From: Climacium dendroides
Lineage: Eukaryota > Streptophyta > Bryopsida > Hypnales > Climaciaceae
Length of the DNA: 64,000 bases
Assembly (NCBI GenBank): GCA_950106755.1
Contig: CATNNA010000006.1
Location: forward strand, 1,426,001 to 1,490,000
Direction: 5' to 3'
Shown one piece after another: positions 10,101 through 22,019 of the stretch. A program made the translations under genes and the position numbers. The notes beneath the pieces are model-generated. The model was not told the DNA's origin. It did no database searches and saw nothing but the letters and a program-made list of their open reading frames with translations. How positions within the stretch are numbered: the stretch's first letter is position 1; each line of letters opens with the position of its first letter.

Positions 10101-12179
10101 TTATATCGGTTTGACGTGCAAGCATGTCCAAAAACGTAACACACAAGTTGCAATTGTTCAAATAATTAGGATTCATGGAAAAACTTAACTTTAAGACAAA
10201 CCAGCCTATTGCTTTCCTACACTGTCTTCTACATTTGAAATGGATTTCAAAACAAATACTCTAGAAATCATGCTGTATTTAATAAAACCCAAACCAATAA
10301 ATTATATCGGTTTGACGTGCAAGCATGTCCAAAAACGTAACACACAAGTTGCAATTGTTCAAAATAATTAGGATTCATGGAAAAACTTAACTTTAAGACA
10401 ACCTAGTCTATTGCTTTCATACAGTGTCTTCTTCATTTGATATGGATTTCAAAACAAATACTCTAGAAAATCATGCTGTATTTAATAAAATCCAAACCAA
10501 TAAATTATATCGGTTTGACGTGCAAGCATGTCCAAAAACGTAACACACAAGTTGCAATTGTTCAAAATAATTAGGATTCATGGAAAAACTTAACTTTAAG
10601 ACAACCTAGTCTATTGCTTTCATACAGTGTCTTCTTCATTTGATATGGATTTCAAAACAAATACTCTAGAAATCATGCTGTATTTAATAAAACCCAAACC
10701 AATAAATTATATCGGTTTGACGTGCAAGCATGTCCAAAAACGTAACACACAAGTTGCAATTGTTCAAAATAATTAGGATTCATCGAAAAACTTAACTTTA
10801 AGACAACCTAGTCTATTGCTTTCATACAGTGTCTTCTTCATTTGATATGGATTTCAAAACAAATACTCTAGAAATCATGCTGTATTTAATAAAACCCAAA
10901 CCAATAAATTATATCGGTTTGACGTGCAAGCATGTCCAAAAACGTAACACACAAGTTGCAATTGTTCAAAATAATTAGGATTCATGGAAATACTTAACTT
11001 GAAGACAAACCAGTCTATTGCTTTCATACAGTGTCTTCTTCATTTGATATGGATTTCAAAACAAATACTCTAGAAAATCATGCTGTATTTAATAAAACCC
11101 AAACCAATAAATTATATCGGTTTGACGTGCAAGCATGTCCAAAAACGTAACACACAAGTTGCAATTGTTCAAAATAATTAGAATTCATGGAAAAACTTAA
11201 CTTTAAGACAAACCAGTCTATTGCTTTCCTACAGTGTCTTCTTCATTTGATATGGATTTCAAAACAAATACTCTAGAAATCATGCTGTATTTAATAAAAC
11301 CCAAACCAATACATTATATCGGTTTGACGTGCAAGCATGTCCAGAAACGTAACACACAAGTTGCAATTGTTCAAAATAATTAGAATTCATGGAAATACTT
11401 AATTTTAAGACAACCCAGCCTATTGCTTTCATACATTGTCTTTGACATTTGAAATGGATTTCAAAACAAATACTCTAGAAAATCATGCTGTATTTAATAA
11501 AACCAAACCAATAAATTATATCGGTTTGACGTGCAAGCATGTCCAAAAACGTAACAAACAAGTTGCAATTGTTCAAAATAATTAGGATTCATGGAAAAAC
11601 TTAACTTGAAGACAAACCAGTCTATTGCTTTCCTACAGTGTCTTTTTCATTTGATATGGATTTCAAAACAAATACTCTAGAAATCATGCTGTATTTAATA
11701 AAACCCAAACCAATAAATTAGATCGGTTTGACGTGCAAGCATGTCCAAAAACGTAACACACAAGTTGCAATTGTTCAAAATAATTAGGATTCATGGAAAA
11801 ACTTAACTTGAAGACAAACCAGTCTATTGCTTTCCTACAGTGTCTTCTTCATTTGATATGGATTTCAAAACAAATACTCTAGAAAATCATGCTGTATTTA
11901 ATAAAACCAAACCAATAAATTATATCGGTTTGACGTGCAAGCATGTCCAAAAACGTAACACACAAGTTGCAATTGTTCAAAATAATTAGAATTCATGGAA
12001 ATACTTAATTTTAAGACAAACCAGTCTATTGCTTTCCTTCAGTGTCTTCTTCATTTGATATGGATTTCAAAACAAATACTCTAGAAATCATGCTGTATTT
12101 AATAAAACCCAAACCAATAAATTAGATCGGTTTCACGTGCAAGCATGTCCAAAAACGTAACAAACAAGTTGCAATTGTT
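10101..12179 (+). repeat. 11-mer HOR, copy 2, diverging before its end
   Basis: Monomer starts are 10101, 10302, 10505, 10707, 10909, 11112, 11314, 11516, 11718, 11920 and 12122, each 2,222 bp after its partner. Differences seen: TTTCCTACAG against TTTCATACAG in the CCTAGTC unit, and TTGAAG against TTTAAG in the GAATTC unit at 11112. The last unit still has TAGATCGGTTTCACGTGC like its partner at 9900 but then departs: it has TTCAAAATAATT rather than the deleted form, and AAACATAAC. The right duplication breakpoint therefore lies in the middle of the 12122 unit. Confidence 0.88.
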
Positions 12180-12526
12180 CAAAATAATTAGGATTCATGG
12201 AAAAACATAACTTTAAGACAAACCAGTCTATTGCTTTCCTACAGTGTCTTCTTTATTTGATATGGATTTCAAAACAAATACTCTAGAAATCATGCTGTAT
12301 TTAATAAAACCCAAACCAATAAATTATATCGGTTTGACGTGCAAGCATGTCCAGAAACGTAACACACAAGTTGCAATTGTTCAAAATAATTAGAATTCAT
12401 GGAAATACTTAATTTTAAGACAACCCAGCCTATTGCTTTCATACATTGTCTTTGACATTTGAAATGGATTTCAAAACAAATACTCTAGAAAATCATGCTG
12501 TATTTAATAGAAACCAAACCAATAAA

Positions 12527-12728
12527 TTATATCGGTTTGACGTGCAAGCATGTCCAAAAACGTAACACACAAGTTGCAATTGTTCAAAATAATTAGGATT
12601 CATGGAAAAACATAATTTTAAGACAAACCAGCCTATTGCTTTCTTACACGGTCTTCTTCATTTGAAATGAATTTCAAAACAAATACTCTATAAATCATGC
12701 TGTATTTAATGAAACCCAAACCAATAAA
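12527..12728 (+). repeat. Type C monomer, first occurrence
   Basis: Type C reads GGAAAAACATAATTTTAAG, ACAAACCAGCC, TTTCTTACACGGTC, TTCATTTGAAATGAATTTC, ACTCTATAAATC and TTTAATGAAACCC. TATAAATC removes the XbaI site present in other types, and ACACGGTC introduces a CpG outside the core. Type C is absent from the first 12.5 kb, very common from there to about 39 kb, and present as a modified form (TAGAAATC with AACGAAACCC) around 41-45 kb. A preceding type B unit usually feeds into it. Confidence 0.9.
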
Positions 12729-14546
12729 TTATATCGGTTTGACGTGCAAGCATGTCCAAAAACGTAACACACAAGTTGCAATTGTTCAAAATAATTAGAA
12801 TTCATGGAAATACTTAATTTTAAGACAACCCAGCCTATTGCTTTCATACATTGTCTTTGACATTTGAAATGGATTTCAAAACAAATACTCTAGAAATCAT
12901 GCTGTATTTAATAAAACCCAAACCAATAAATTATATCGGTTTGACGTGCAAGCATGTCCAAAAACGTAACACACAAGTTGCAATTGTTCAAAATAATTAG
13001 GATTCATGGAAAAACATAACTTTAAGACAAACCAGTCTATTGGTTTCCTACAGTGTCTTCTTCATTTGATATGGATTTCAAAACAAATACTCTAGAAATC
13101 ATGCTGTATTTAATAAAACCCAAACCAATAAATTAGATCGGTTTGACGTGCAAGCATGTCCAAAAACGTAACAAACAAGTTGCAATTGTTCAAAATAATT
13201 AGGATTCATGGAAAAACATAACTTTAAGACAAACCAGTCTATTGCTTTCCTTCGGTGTCTTCTTCATTTGAAATGAATTTCAAAACAAATACTCTATAAA
13301 TCATGCTCTATTTAATGAAACCCAAACCAATAAATTATATCGGTTTGACGTGCAAGCATGTCCAGAAACGTAACACACAAGTTGCAATTGTTCAAAATAA
13401 TTAGAATTTATGGAAATACTTAATTTTAAGACAACCCAGCCTATTGCTTTCATACATTGTCTTTGTCATTTGAAATGGATTTCAAAACAAATACTCTAGA
13501 AAATCATGCTGTATTTAATAAAACCAAACCAATAAATTAGATCGGTTTGACGTGCAAGCATGTCCAAAAACGTAACAAACAAGTTGCAATTGTTCAAAAT
13601 AATTAGGATTCATGGAAAAACTTAACTTGAAGACAAACCAGTCTATTGCTTTCCTACAGTGTCTTCTTCATTTGATATGGATTTCAAAACAAATACTCTA
13701 GAAATCATGCTGTATTTAATAAAACCCAAACCAATAAATTATATCGGTTTGACGTGCAAGCATGTCCAGAAACGTAACACACAAGTTGCAATTGTTCAAA
13801 ATAATTAGAATTCATGGAAATACTTAATTTTAAGACAACCCAGCCTATTGCTTTCATACATTGTCTTTGACATTTGAAATGGATTTCAAAACAAATACTC
13901 TAGAAATCATGCTGTATTTAATAAAACCCAAACCAATAAATTATATCGGTTTGACGTGCAAGCATGTCCAAAAACGTAACACACAAGTTGCAATTGTTCA
14001 AAATAATTAGGATTCATCGAAAAACTTAACTTTAAGACAACCTAGTCTATTGCTTTCATACAGTGTCTTCTTCATTTGATATGGATTTCAAAACAAATAC
14101 TCTAGAAATCATGCTGTATTTAATAAAACCCAAACCAATAAATTATATCGGTTTGACGTGCAAGCATGTCCAAAAACGTAACAAACAAGTTGCAATTGTT
14201 CAAAATAATTAGAATTCATGGAAAAACATAACTTTAAGACAAACCAGTCTATTGCTTTCCTACAGTGTCTTCTTCATTTGATATGGATTTCAAAACAAAT
14301 ACTCTAGAAATCATGCTGTATTTAATAAAACCCAAACCAATAAATTATATCGGTTTGACGTGCAAGCATGTCCAAAAACGTAACACACAAGTTGCAATTG
14401 TTCAAAATAATTAGAATTCATGGAAATACTTAATTTTAAGACAACCCAGCCTATTGCTTTCATACATTGTCTTTGACATTTGAAATGGATTTCAAAACAA
14501 ATACTCTAGAAATCATGCTGTATTTAATAAAACCCAAACCAATAAA

Positions 14547-14748
14547 TTATATCGGTTTGACGTGCAAGCATGTCCAAAAACGTAACACACAAGTTGCAAT
14601 TGTTCAAAATAATTAGGATTCATGGAAAAACATAATTTTAAGACAAACCAGCCTATTGCTTTCTTACACTGTCTTCTTCATTTGAAATGAATTTGAAAAC
14701 AAATACTCTATAAATCATGCTGTATTTAATGAAACCCAAACCAATAAA
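14547..14748 (+). repeat. Type C2 monomer (ACACTGTC, AATTTGAAAAC)
   Basis: C2 shares CATAATTTTAAG, TTTCTTACAC, TATAAATC and AATGAAACCC with type C. It has ACACTGTC instead of ACACGGTC, and AATTTGAAAAC instead of AATTTCAAAAC. It also occurs at 16769, 18587, 22020, 24645, 28078, 30502, 32926, 35350 and 38784. In zone III it begins the 9-mer, so it serves as a convenient boundary marker. Confidence 0.88.
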
Positions 14749-14950
14749 TTATATCGGTTTGACGTGCAAGCATGTCCAGAAACGTAACACACAAGTTGCA
14801 ATTGTTCAAAATAATTAGAATTCATGGAAATACTTAATTTTAAGACAACCCAGCCTATTGCTTTCATACATTGTCTTTGACATTTGAAATGGATTACAAA
14901 ACAAATACTCTAGAAATCATGCTGTATTTAATAGAAACCAAACCAATAAA
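14749..14950 (+). repeat. Type B monomer with GATTAC and AATAGAAACC
   Basis: This is a type B body with CCAGAAACG in the core, GGATTACAAAAC instead of GGATTTCAAAAC, and AATAGAAACC in the tail. GATTAC is absent left of this unit. Later copies are at 15153, 16971, 18385, 18789 and several more. In zone IV the same GATTAC change is joined to AATAAAACCC, so the tail was replaced independently of the middle. Confidence 0.85.
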
Positions 14951-15960
14951 TTATATCGGTTTGACGTGCAAGCATGTCCAAAAACGTAACACACAAGTTG
15001 CAATTGTTCAAAATAATTAGGATTCATGGAAAAACATAATTTTAAGACAAACCAGCCTATTGCTTTCTTACACGGTCTTCTTCATTTGAAATGAATTTCA
15101 AAACAAATACTCTATAAATCATGCTGTATTTAATGAAACCCAAACCAATAAATTATATCGGTTTGACGTGCAAGCATGTCCAGAAACGTAACACACAAGT
15201 TGCAATTGTTCAAAATAATTAGAATTCATGGAAATACTTAATTTTAAGACAAACCAGCCTATTGCTTTCATACATTGTCTTTGACATTTGAAATGGATTA
15301 CAAAACAAATACTCTAGAAATCATGCTGTATTTAATAAAACCCAAACCAATAAATTAGATCGGTTTGACGTGCAAGCATGTCCAAAAACGTAACACACAA
15401 GTTGCAATTGTTCAAAATAATTAGGATTCATGGAAAAACATAACTTTAAGACAAACCAGCCTATTGGTTTCCTACAGTGTCTTCTTCATTTGATATGGAT
15501 TTCAAAACAAATACTCTAGAAATCATGCTGTATTTAATAAAACCCAAACCAATAAATTAGATCGGTTTGACGTGCAAGCATGTCCAAAAACGTAACAAAC
15601 AAGTTGCAATTGTTCAAAATAATTAGGATTCATGGAAAAACTTAACTTGAAGACAAACCAGTCTATTGCTTTCCTACAGTGTCTTCTTCATTTGATATGG
15701 ATTTCAAAACAAATACTCTAGAAATCATGCTGTATTTAATAAAACCCAAACCAATAAATTAGATCGGTTTGACGTGCAAGCATGTTCAAAAACGTAACAA
15801 ACAAGTTGCAATTGTTCAAAATAATTAGGATTCATGGAAAAACATAACTTTAAGACAAACCAGTCTATTGCTTTCCTACAGTGTCTTCTTCATTTGATAT
15901 GGATTTCAAAACAAATACTCTAGAAATCGTGCTGTATTTAATAAAACCCAAACCAATAAA

Positions 15961-16162
15961 TTATATCGGTTTGACGTGCAAGCATGTCCAGAAACGTAAC
16001 ACACAAGTTGCAATTGTTCAAAATAATTAGAATTCATGGAAATACTTAATTTTAAGACAACCCAGCCTATTGCTTTCATACATTGTCTTTGACATTTGAA
16101 ATGAATTTGAAAACAAATACTCTATAAATCATGCTGTATTTAATGAAACCCAAACCAATAAA
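15961..16162 (+). repeat. Hybrid monomer: type B left, C2 right
   Basis: It begins as type B (CCAGAAACG, GAATTCATGGAAATAC, TTTGACATTTGAAATG) and ends as C2 (AATTTGAAAAC, TATAAATC, AATGAAACCC). The switch occurs near TTTGAAATG, a string shared by both parents and so a plausible crossover site. The hybrid was copied with its neighbours to 18183, 20001 and 20809, and to the later duplicate at 26059 and 26867. Confidence 0.82.
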
Positions 16163-16566
16163 TTATATCGGTTTGACGTGCAAGCATGTCCAGAAACGTA
16201 ACACACAAGTTGCAATTGTTCAAAATAATTAGAATTCATGGAAATACTTAATTTTAAGACAACCCAGCCTATTGCTTTCATACATTGTCTTTGACATTTG
16301 AAATGGATTTCAAAACAAATACTCTAGAAAATCATGCTGTATTTAATAAAACCAAACCAATAAATTAGATCGGTTTGACGTGCAAGCATGTCCAAAAACG
16401 TAACAAACAAGTTGCAATTGTTCAAAATAATTAGGATTCATGGAAAAACTTAACTTGAAGACAAACCAGTCTATTGCTTTCCTACAGTGTCTTCTTCATT
16501 TGATATGGATTTGAAAACAAATACTCTAGAAATCATGCTGTATTTAATAAAACCCAAACCAATAAA

Positions 16567-16768
16567 TTATATCGGTTTGACATGCAAGCATGTCCAAAAA
16601 CGTAACACACAAGTTGCAATTGTTCAAAATAATTAGGATTCATGGAAAAACTTAACTTGAAGACAAACCAGTCTATTGCTTTCCTACAGTGTCTTCTTCA
16701 TTTGATATGGATTTCAAAACAAATATTCTAGAAATCATGCTGTATTTAATAAAACCCAAACCAATAAA
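16567..16768 (+). repeat. Monomer with perfect core dyad (GACATGC) and ATATTCTAG
   Basis: In this unit the core dyad reads GACATGC-AA-GCATGTC (16579-16594), so both 7-bp arms pair perfectly and one CpG is lost through CG to CA. It also has AATATTCTAG in place of AATACTCTAG. The units at 21819, 24444 and 27877 share both changes and add a further one, so this unit looks like the ancestral form of that lineage. Confidence 0.85.
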
Positions 16769-18586
16769 TTATATCGGTTTGACGTGCAAGCATGTCCAAA
16801 AACGTAACACACAAGTTGCAATTGTTCAAAATAATTAGGATTCATGGAAAAACATAATTTTAAGACAAACCAGCCTATTGCTTTCTTACACTGTCTTCTT
16901 CATTTGAAATGAATTTGAAAACAAATACTCTATAAATCATGCTGTATTTAATGAAACCCAAACCAATAAATTATATCGGTTTGACGTGCAAGCATGTCCA
17001 GAAACGTAACACACAAGTTGCAATTGTTCAAAATAATTAGAATTCATGGAAATACTTAATTTTAAGACAACCCAGCCTATTGCTTTCATACATTGTCTTT
17101 GACATTTGAAATGGATTACAAAACAAATACTCTAGAAATCATGCTGTATTTAATAGAAACCAAACCAATAAATTATATCGGTTTGACGTGCAAGCATGTC
17201 CAAAAACGTAACACACAAGTTGCAATTGTTCAAAATAATTAGGATTCATGGAAAAACATAATTTTAAGACAAACCAGCCTATTGCTTTCTTACACGGTCT
17301 TCTTCATTTGAAATGAATTTCAAAACAAATACTCTATAAATCATGCTGTATTTAATGAAACCCAAACCAATAAATTATATCGGTTTGACGTGCAAGCATG
17401 TCCAAAAACGTAACACACAAGTTGCAATTGTTCAAAATAATTAGAATTCATGGAAATACTTAATTTTAAGACAACCCAGCCTATTGCTTTCATACATTGT
17501 CTTTGACATTTGAAATGGATTTCAAAACAAATACTCTAGAAATCATGCTGTATTTAATAAAACCCAAACCAATAAATTAGATCGGTTTGACGTGCAAGCA
17601 TGTCCAAAAACGTAACACACAAGTTGCAATTGTTCAAAATAATTAGGATTCATGGAAAAACATAACTTTAAGACAAACCAGTCTATTGGTTTCCTACAGT
17701 GTCTTCTTCATTTGATATGGATTTCAAAACAAATACTCTAGAAATCATGGTGTATTTAATAAAACCCAAACCAATAAATTAGATCGGTTTGACGTGCAAG
17801 CATGTCCAAAAACGTAACAAACAAGTTGCAATTGTTCAAAATAATTAGGATTCATGGAAAAACTTAACTTGAAGACAAACCAGTCTATTGCTTTCCTACA
17901 GTGTCTTCTTCATTTGATATGGATTTCAAAACAAATACTCTAGAAATCATGCTGTATTTAATAAAACCCAAACCAATAAATTAGATCGGTTTGACGTGCA
18001 AGCATGTTCAAAAACGTAACCAACAAGTTGCAATTGTTCAAAATAATTAGGATTCATGGAAAAACATAACTTTAAGACAAACCAGCCTATTGGTTTCCTA
18101 CAGTGTCTTCTTCATTTGATATGGATTTCAAAACAAATACTCTAGAAATCGTGCTGTATTTAATAAAACCCAAACCAATAAATTATATCGGTTTGACGTG
18201 CAAGCATGTCCAGAAACGTAACACACAAGTTGCAATTGTTCAAAATAATTAGAATTCATGGAAATACTTAATTTTAAGACAACCCAGCCTATTGCTTTCA
18301 TACATTGTCTTTGACATTTGAAATGAATTTGAAAACAAATACTCTATAAATCATGCTGTATTTAATGAAACCCAAACCAATAAATTATATCGGTTTGACG
18401 TGCAAGCATGTCCAGAAACGTAACACACAAGTTGCAATTGTTCAAAATAATTAGAATTCATGGAAATACTTAATTTTAAGACAACCCAGCCTATTGCTTT
18501 CATACATTGTCTTTGACATTTGAAATGGATTACAAAACAAATACTCTAGAAATCATGCTGTATTTAATAGAAACCAAACCAATAAA
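16769..18586 (+). repeat. 9-mer HOR, copy 1 (1,818 bp)
   Basis: Order of units: C2 (16769), B with GATTAC (16971), C (17173), B (17375), ATTGGTTTCC/ATCATGGTG unit (17577), A with AACAAAC (17779), GTTCAAAAACGTAACCAAC unit (17981), B/C2 hybrid (18183), B with GATTAC (18385). The next block repeats it at a lag of 1,818 bp; ATCATGGTG at 17743 pairs with 19561, and GATTAC at 17113 with 18931. Confidence 0.9.
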
Positions 18587-20344
18587 TTATATCGGTTTGA
18601 CGTGCAAGCATGTCCAAAAACGTAACACACAAGTTGCAATTGTTCAAAATAATTAGGATTCATGGAAAAACATAATTTTAAGACAAACCAGCCTATTGCT
18701 TTCTTACACTGTCTTCTTCATTTGAAATGAATTTGAAAACAAATACTCTATAAATCATGCTGTATTTAATGAAACCCAAACCAATAAATTATATCGGTTT
18801 GACGTGCAAGCATGTCCAGAAACGTAACACACAAGTTGCAATTGTTCAAAATAATTAGAATTCATGGAAATACTTAATTTTAAGACAACCCAGCCTATTG
18901 CTTTCATACATTGTCTTTGACATTTGAAATGGATTACAAAACAAATACTCTAGAAATCATGCTGTATTTAATAGAAACCAAACCAATAAATTATATCGGT
19001 TTGACGTGCAAGCATGTCCAAAAACGTAACACACAAGTTGCAATTGTTCAAAATAATTAGGATTCATGGAAAAACATAATTTTAAGACAAACCAGCCTAT
19101 TGCTTTCTTACACGGTCTTCTTCATTTGAAATGAATTTCAAAACAAATACTCTATAAATCATGCTGTATTTAATGAAACCCAAACCAATAAATTATATCG
19201 GTTTGACGTGCAAGCATGTCCAAAAACGTAACACACAAGTTGCAATTGTTCAAAATAATTAGAATTCATGGAAATACTTAATTTTAAGACAACCCAGCCT
19301 ATTGCTTTCATACATTGTCTTTGACATTTGAAATGGATTTCAAAACAAATACTCTAGAAATCATGCTGTATTTAATAAAACCCAAACCAATAAATTAGAT
19401 CGGTTTGACGTGCAAGCATGTCCAAAAACGTAACACACAAGTTGCAATTGTTCAAAATAATTAGGATTCATGGAAAAACATAACTTTAAGACAAACCAGT
19501 CTATTGGTTTCCTACAGTGTCTTCTTCATTTGATATGGATTTCAAAACAAATACTCTAGAAATCATGGTGTATTTAATAAAACCCAAACCAATAAATTAG
19601 ATCGGTTTGACGTGCAAGCATGTCCAAAAACGTAACAAACAAGTTGCAATTGTTCAAAATAATTAGGATTCATGGAAAAACTTAACTTGAAGACAAACCA
19701 GTCTATTGCTTTCCTACAGTGTCTTCTTCATTTGATATGGATTTCAAAACAAATACTCTAGAAATCATGCTGTATTTAATAAAACCCAAACCAATAAATT
19801 AGATCGGTTTGACGTGCAAGCATGTTCAAAAACGTAACCAACAAGTTGCAATTGTTCAAAATAATTAGAATTCATGGAAAAACATAACTTTAAGACAAAC
19901 CAGTCTATTGCTTTCCTACAGTGTCTTCTTCATTTGATATGGATTTCAAAACAAATACTCTAGAAATCGTGCTGTATTTAATAAAACCCAAACCAATAAA
20001 TTATATCGGTTTGACGTGCAAGCATGTCCAGAAACGTAACACACAAGTTGCAATTGTTCAAAATAATTAGAATTCATGGAAATACTTAATTTTAAGACAA
20101 CCCAGCCTATTGCTTTCATACATTGTCTTTGACATTTGAAATGAATTTGAAAACAAATACTCTATAAATCATGCTGTATTTAATGAAACCCAAACCAATA
20201 AATTATATCGGTTTGACGTGCAAGCATGTCCAGAAACGTAACACACAAGTTGCAATTGTTCAAAATAATTAGAATTCATGGAAATACTTAATTTTAAGAC
20301 AACCCAGCCTATTGCTTTCATACATTGTCTTTGACATTTGAAAT
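18587..20344 (+). repeat. 9-mer HOR, copy 2 of the 1,818-bp unit
   Basis: The match to the preceding copy runs to about 20344, where GATTAC of copy 1 (18527) is replaced by GATTTC and an AGAAAATC tail. Other differences by eye lie in the GTTCAAAAACG unit: GGATTC against GAATTC, and GCCTATTGG against GTCTATTGC. This copy is also the start of the larger block duplicated at a lag of 6,058 bp. Confidence 0.88.
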
Positions 20345-20606
20345 GGATTTCAAAACAAATACTCTAGAAAATCATGCTGTATTTAATAAAACCAAACCAA
20401 TAAATTAGATCGGTTTGACGTGCAAGCATGTCCAAAAACGTAACAAACAAGTTGCAATTGTTCAAAATAATTAGGATTCATGGAAAAACTTAACTTGAAG
20501 ACAAACCAGTCTATTGCTTTCCTACAGTGTCTTCTTCATTTGATATGGATTTGAAAACAAATACTCTAGAAATCATGCTGTATTTAATAAAACCCAAACC
20601 AATAAA
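19799..20606 (+). repeat. 4-mer HOR, copy 1 (808 bp)
   Basis: Four units: GTTCAAAAACGTAACCAAC (19799), B/C2 hybrid (20001), B with AGAAAATC (20203) and A with GATTTGAAAAC (20405). The set is repeated immediately at 20607. CATGTTCAAA at 19821 pairs with 20629, a lag of 808 bp. The doublet sits inside the 6,058-bp duplication and reappears at 25857 and 26665. Confidence 0.88.
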
Positions 20607-21414
20607 TTAGATCGGTTTGACGTGCAAGCATGTTCAAAAACGTAACCAACAAGTTGCAATTGTTCAAAATAATTAGAATTCATGGAAAAACATAACTTTA
20701 AGACAAACCAGTCTATTGCTTTCCTACAGTGTCTTCTTCATTTGATATGGATTTCAAAACAAATACTCTAGAAATCGTGCTGTATTTAATAAAACCCAAA
20801 CCAATAAATTATATCGGTTTGACGTGCAAGCATGTCCAGAAACGTAACACACAAGTTGCAATTGTTCAAAATAATTAGAATTCATGGAAATACTTAATTT
20901 TAAGACAACCCAGCCTATTGCTTTCATACATTGTCTTTGACATTTGAAATGAATTTGAAAACAAATACTCTATAAATCATGCTGTATTTAATGAAACCCA
21001 AACCAATAAATTATATCGGTTTGACGTGCAAGCATGTCCAGAAACGTAACACACAAGTTGCAATTGTTCAAAATAATTAGAATTCATGGAAATACTTAAT
21101 TTTAAGACAACCCAGCCTATTGCTTTCATACATTGTCTTTGACATTTGAAATGGATTTCAAAACAAATACTCTAGAAAATCATGCTGTATTTAATAAAAC
21201 CAAACCAATAAATTAGATCGGTTTGACGTGCAAGCATGTCCAAAAACGTAACAAACAAGTTGCAATTGTTCAAAATAATTAGGATTCATGGAAAAACTTA
21301 ACTTGAAGACAAACCAGTCTATTGCTTTCCTACAGTGTCTTCTTCATTTGATATGGATTTGAAAACAAATACTCTAGAAATCATGCTGTATTTAATAAAA
21401 CCCAAACCAATAAA
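20607..21414 (+). repeat. 4-mer HOR, copy 2 (808 bp)
   Basis: This is the immediate tandem copy of the preceding four units, and I found no difference between the two. The following unit at 21415 is a plain type A with the TAGATCGG junction, so there are two copies only. Because the doublet is present in both halves of the large duplication, the 808-bp event came first. Confidence 0.86.
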
Positions 21415-21818
21415 TTAGATCGGTTTGACGTGCAAGCATGTCCAAAAACGTAACACACAAGTTGCAATTGTTCAAAATAATTAGGATTCATGGAAAAACT
21501 TAACTTGAAGACAAACCAGTCTATTGCTTTCCTACAGTGTCTTCTTCATTTGATATGGATTTCAAAACAAATACTCTAGAAAATCATGCTGTATTTAATA
21601 AAACCAAACCAATAAATTAGATCGGTTTGACGTGCAAGCATGTCCAAAAACGTAACAAACAAGTTGCAATTGTTCAAAATAATTAGGATTCATGGAAAAA
21701 CTTAACTTGAAGACAAACCAGTCTATTGCTTTCCTACAGTGTCTTCTTCATTTGATATGGATTTGAAAACAAATACTCTAGAAATCATGCTGTATTTAAT
21801 AAAACCCAAACCAATAAA

Positions 21819-22019
21819 TTATATCGGTTTGACATGCAAGCATGTCCAAAAACGTAACACACAAGTTGCAATTGTTCAAAATAATTAGGATTCATGGAAA
21901 AACTTAACTTGAAGACAAACCAGTCTATTGCTTTCCTACAGTGTCTTCTTCATTTGATATGGATTTCATTCAAATATTCTAGAAATCATGCTGTATTTAA
22001 TAAAACCCAAACCAATAAA
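21819..22019 (+). repeat. 201-bp monomer with GATTTCATTCAAATATTC
   Basis: Compared with type A, AAAAC in GATTTCAAAACAAATAC is replaced by ATTC, a net 1-bp loss, and CTCTAG has become TTCTAG. The core has the perfect GACATGC dyad. Copies are at 24444 and 27877, always directly followed by a C2 unit. The unit at 16567 has GACATGC and ATATTCTAG without the ATTC change, which orders the mutations. Confidence 0.88.

Larger units (their letters stand above)
12180..16768 (+). repeat. Zone III proximal: mixed A/B/C monomers without a clean HOR
   Basis: Types B, C and A-derived units follow each other in changing order, for example B at 12324, C at 12527, B at 12729, an ATTGGTTTCC unit at 12931 and an A/C hybrid at 13133. 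Type C is first seen here. A run from 14547 (C2, B with GATTAC, C, B, ATTGGTTTCC unit, A, GTTCAAAAACG unit, B/C2 hybrid) foreshadows the 9-mer that starts at 16769. Its GATTAC marker at 14891 has a counterpart 2,222 bp on at 17113. The zone is probably the less homogenised source or flank of the later HORs. Confidence 0.75.

Noticed and set aside
21964..21985. Reading GATTTCATTCAAATATTC as a 2-bp deletion or sequencing error.
   Set aside because: Careful counting gives a 1-bp net loss (201-bp monomer). It occurs identically in three units with the same linked core change, so it is a real inherited variant.
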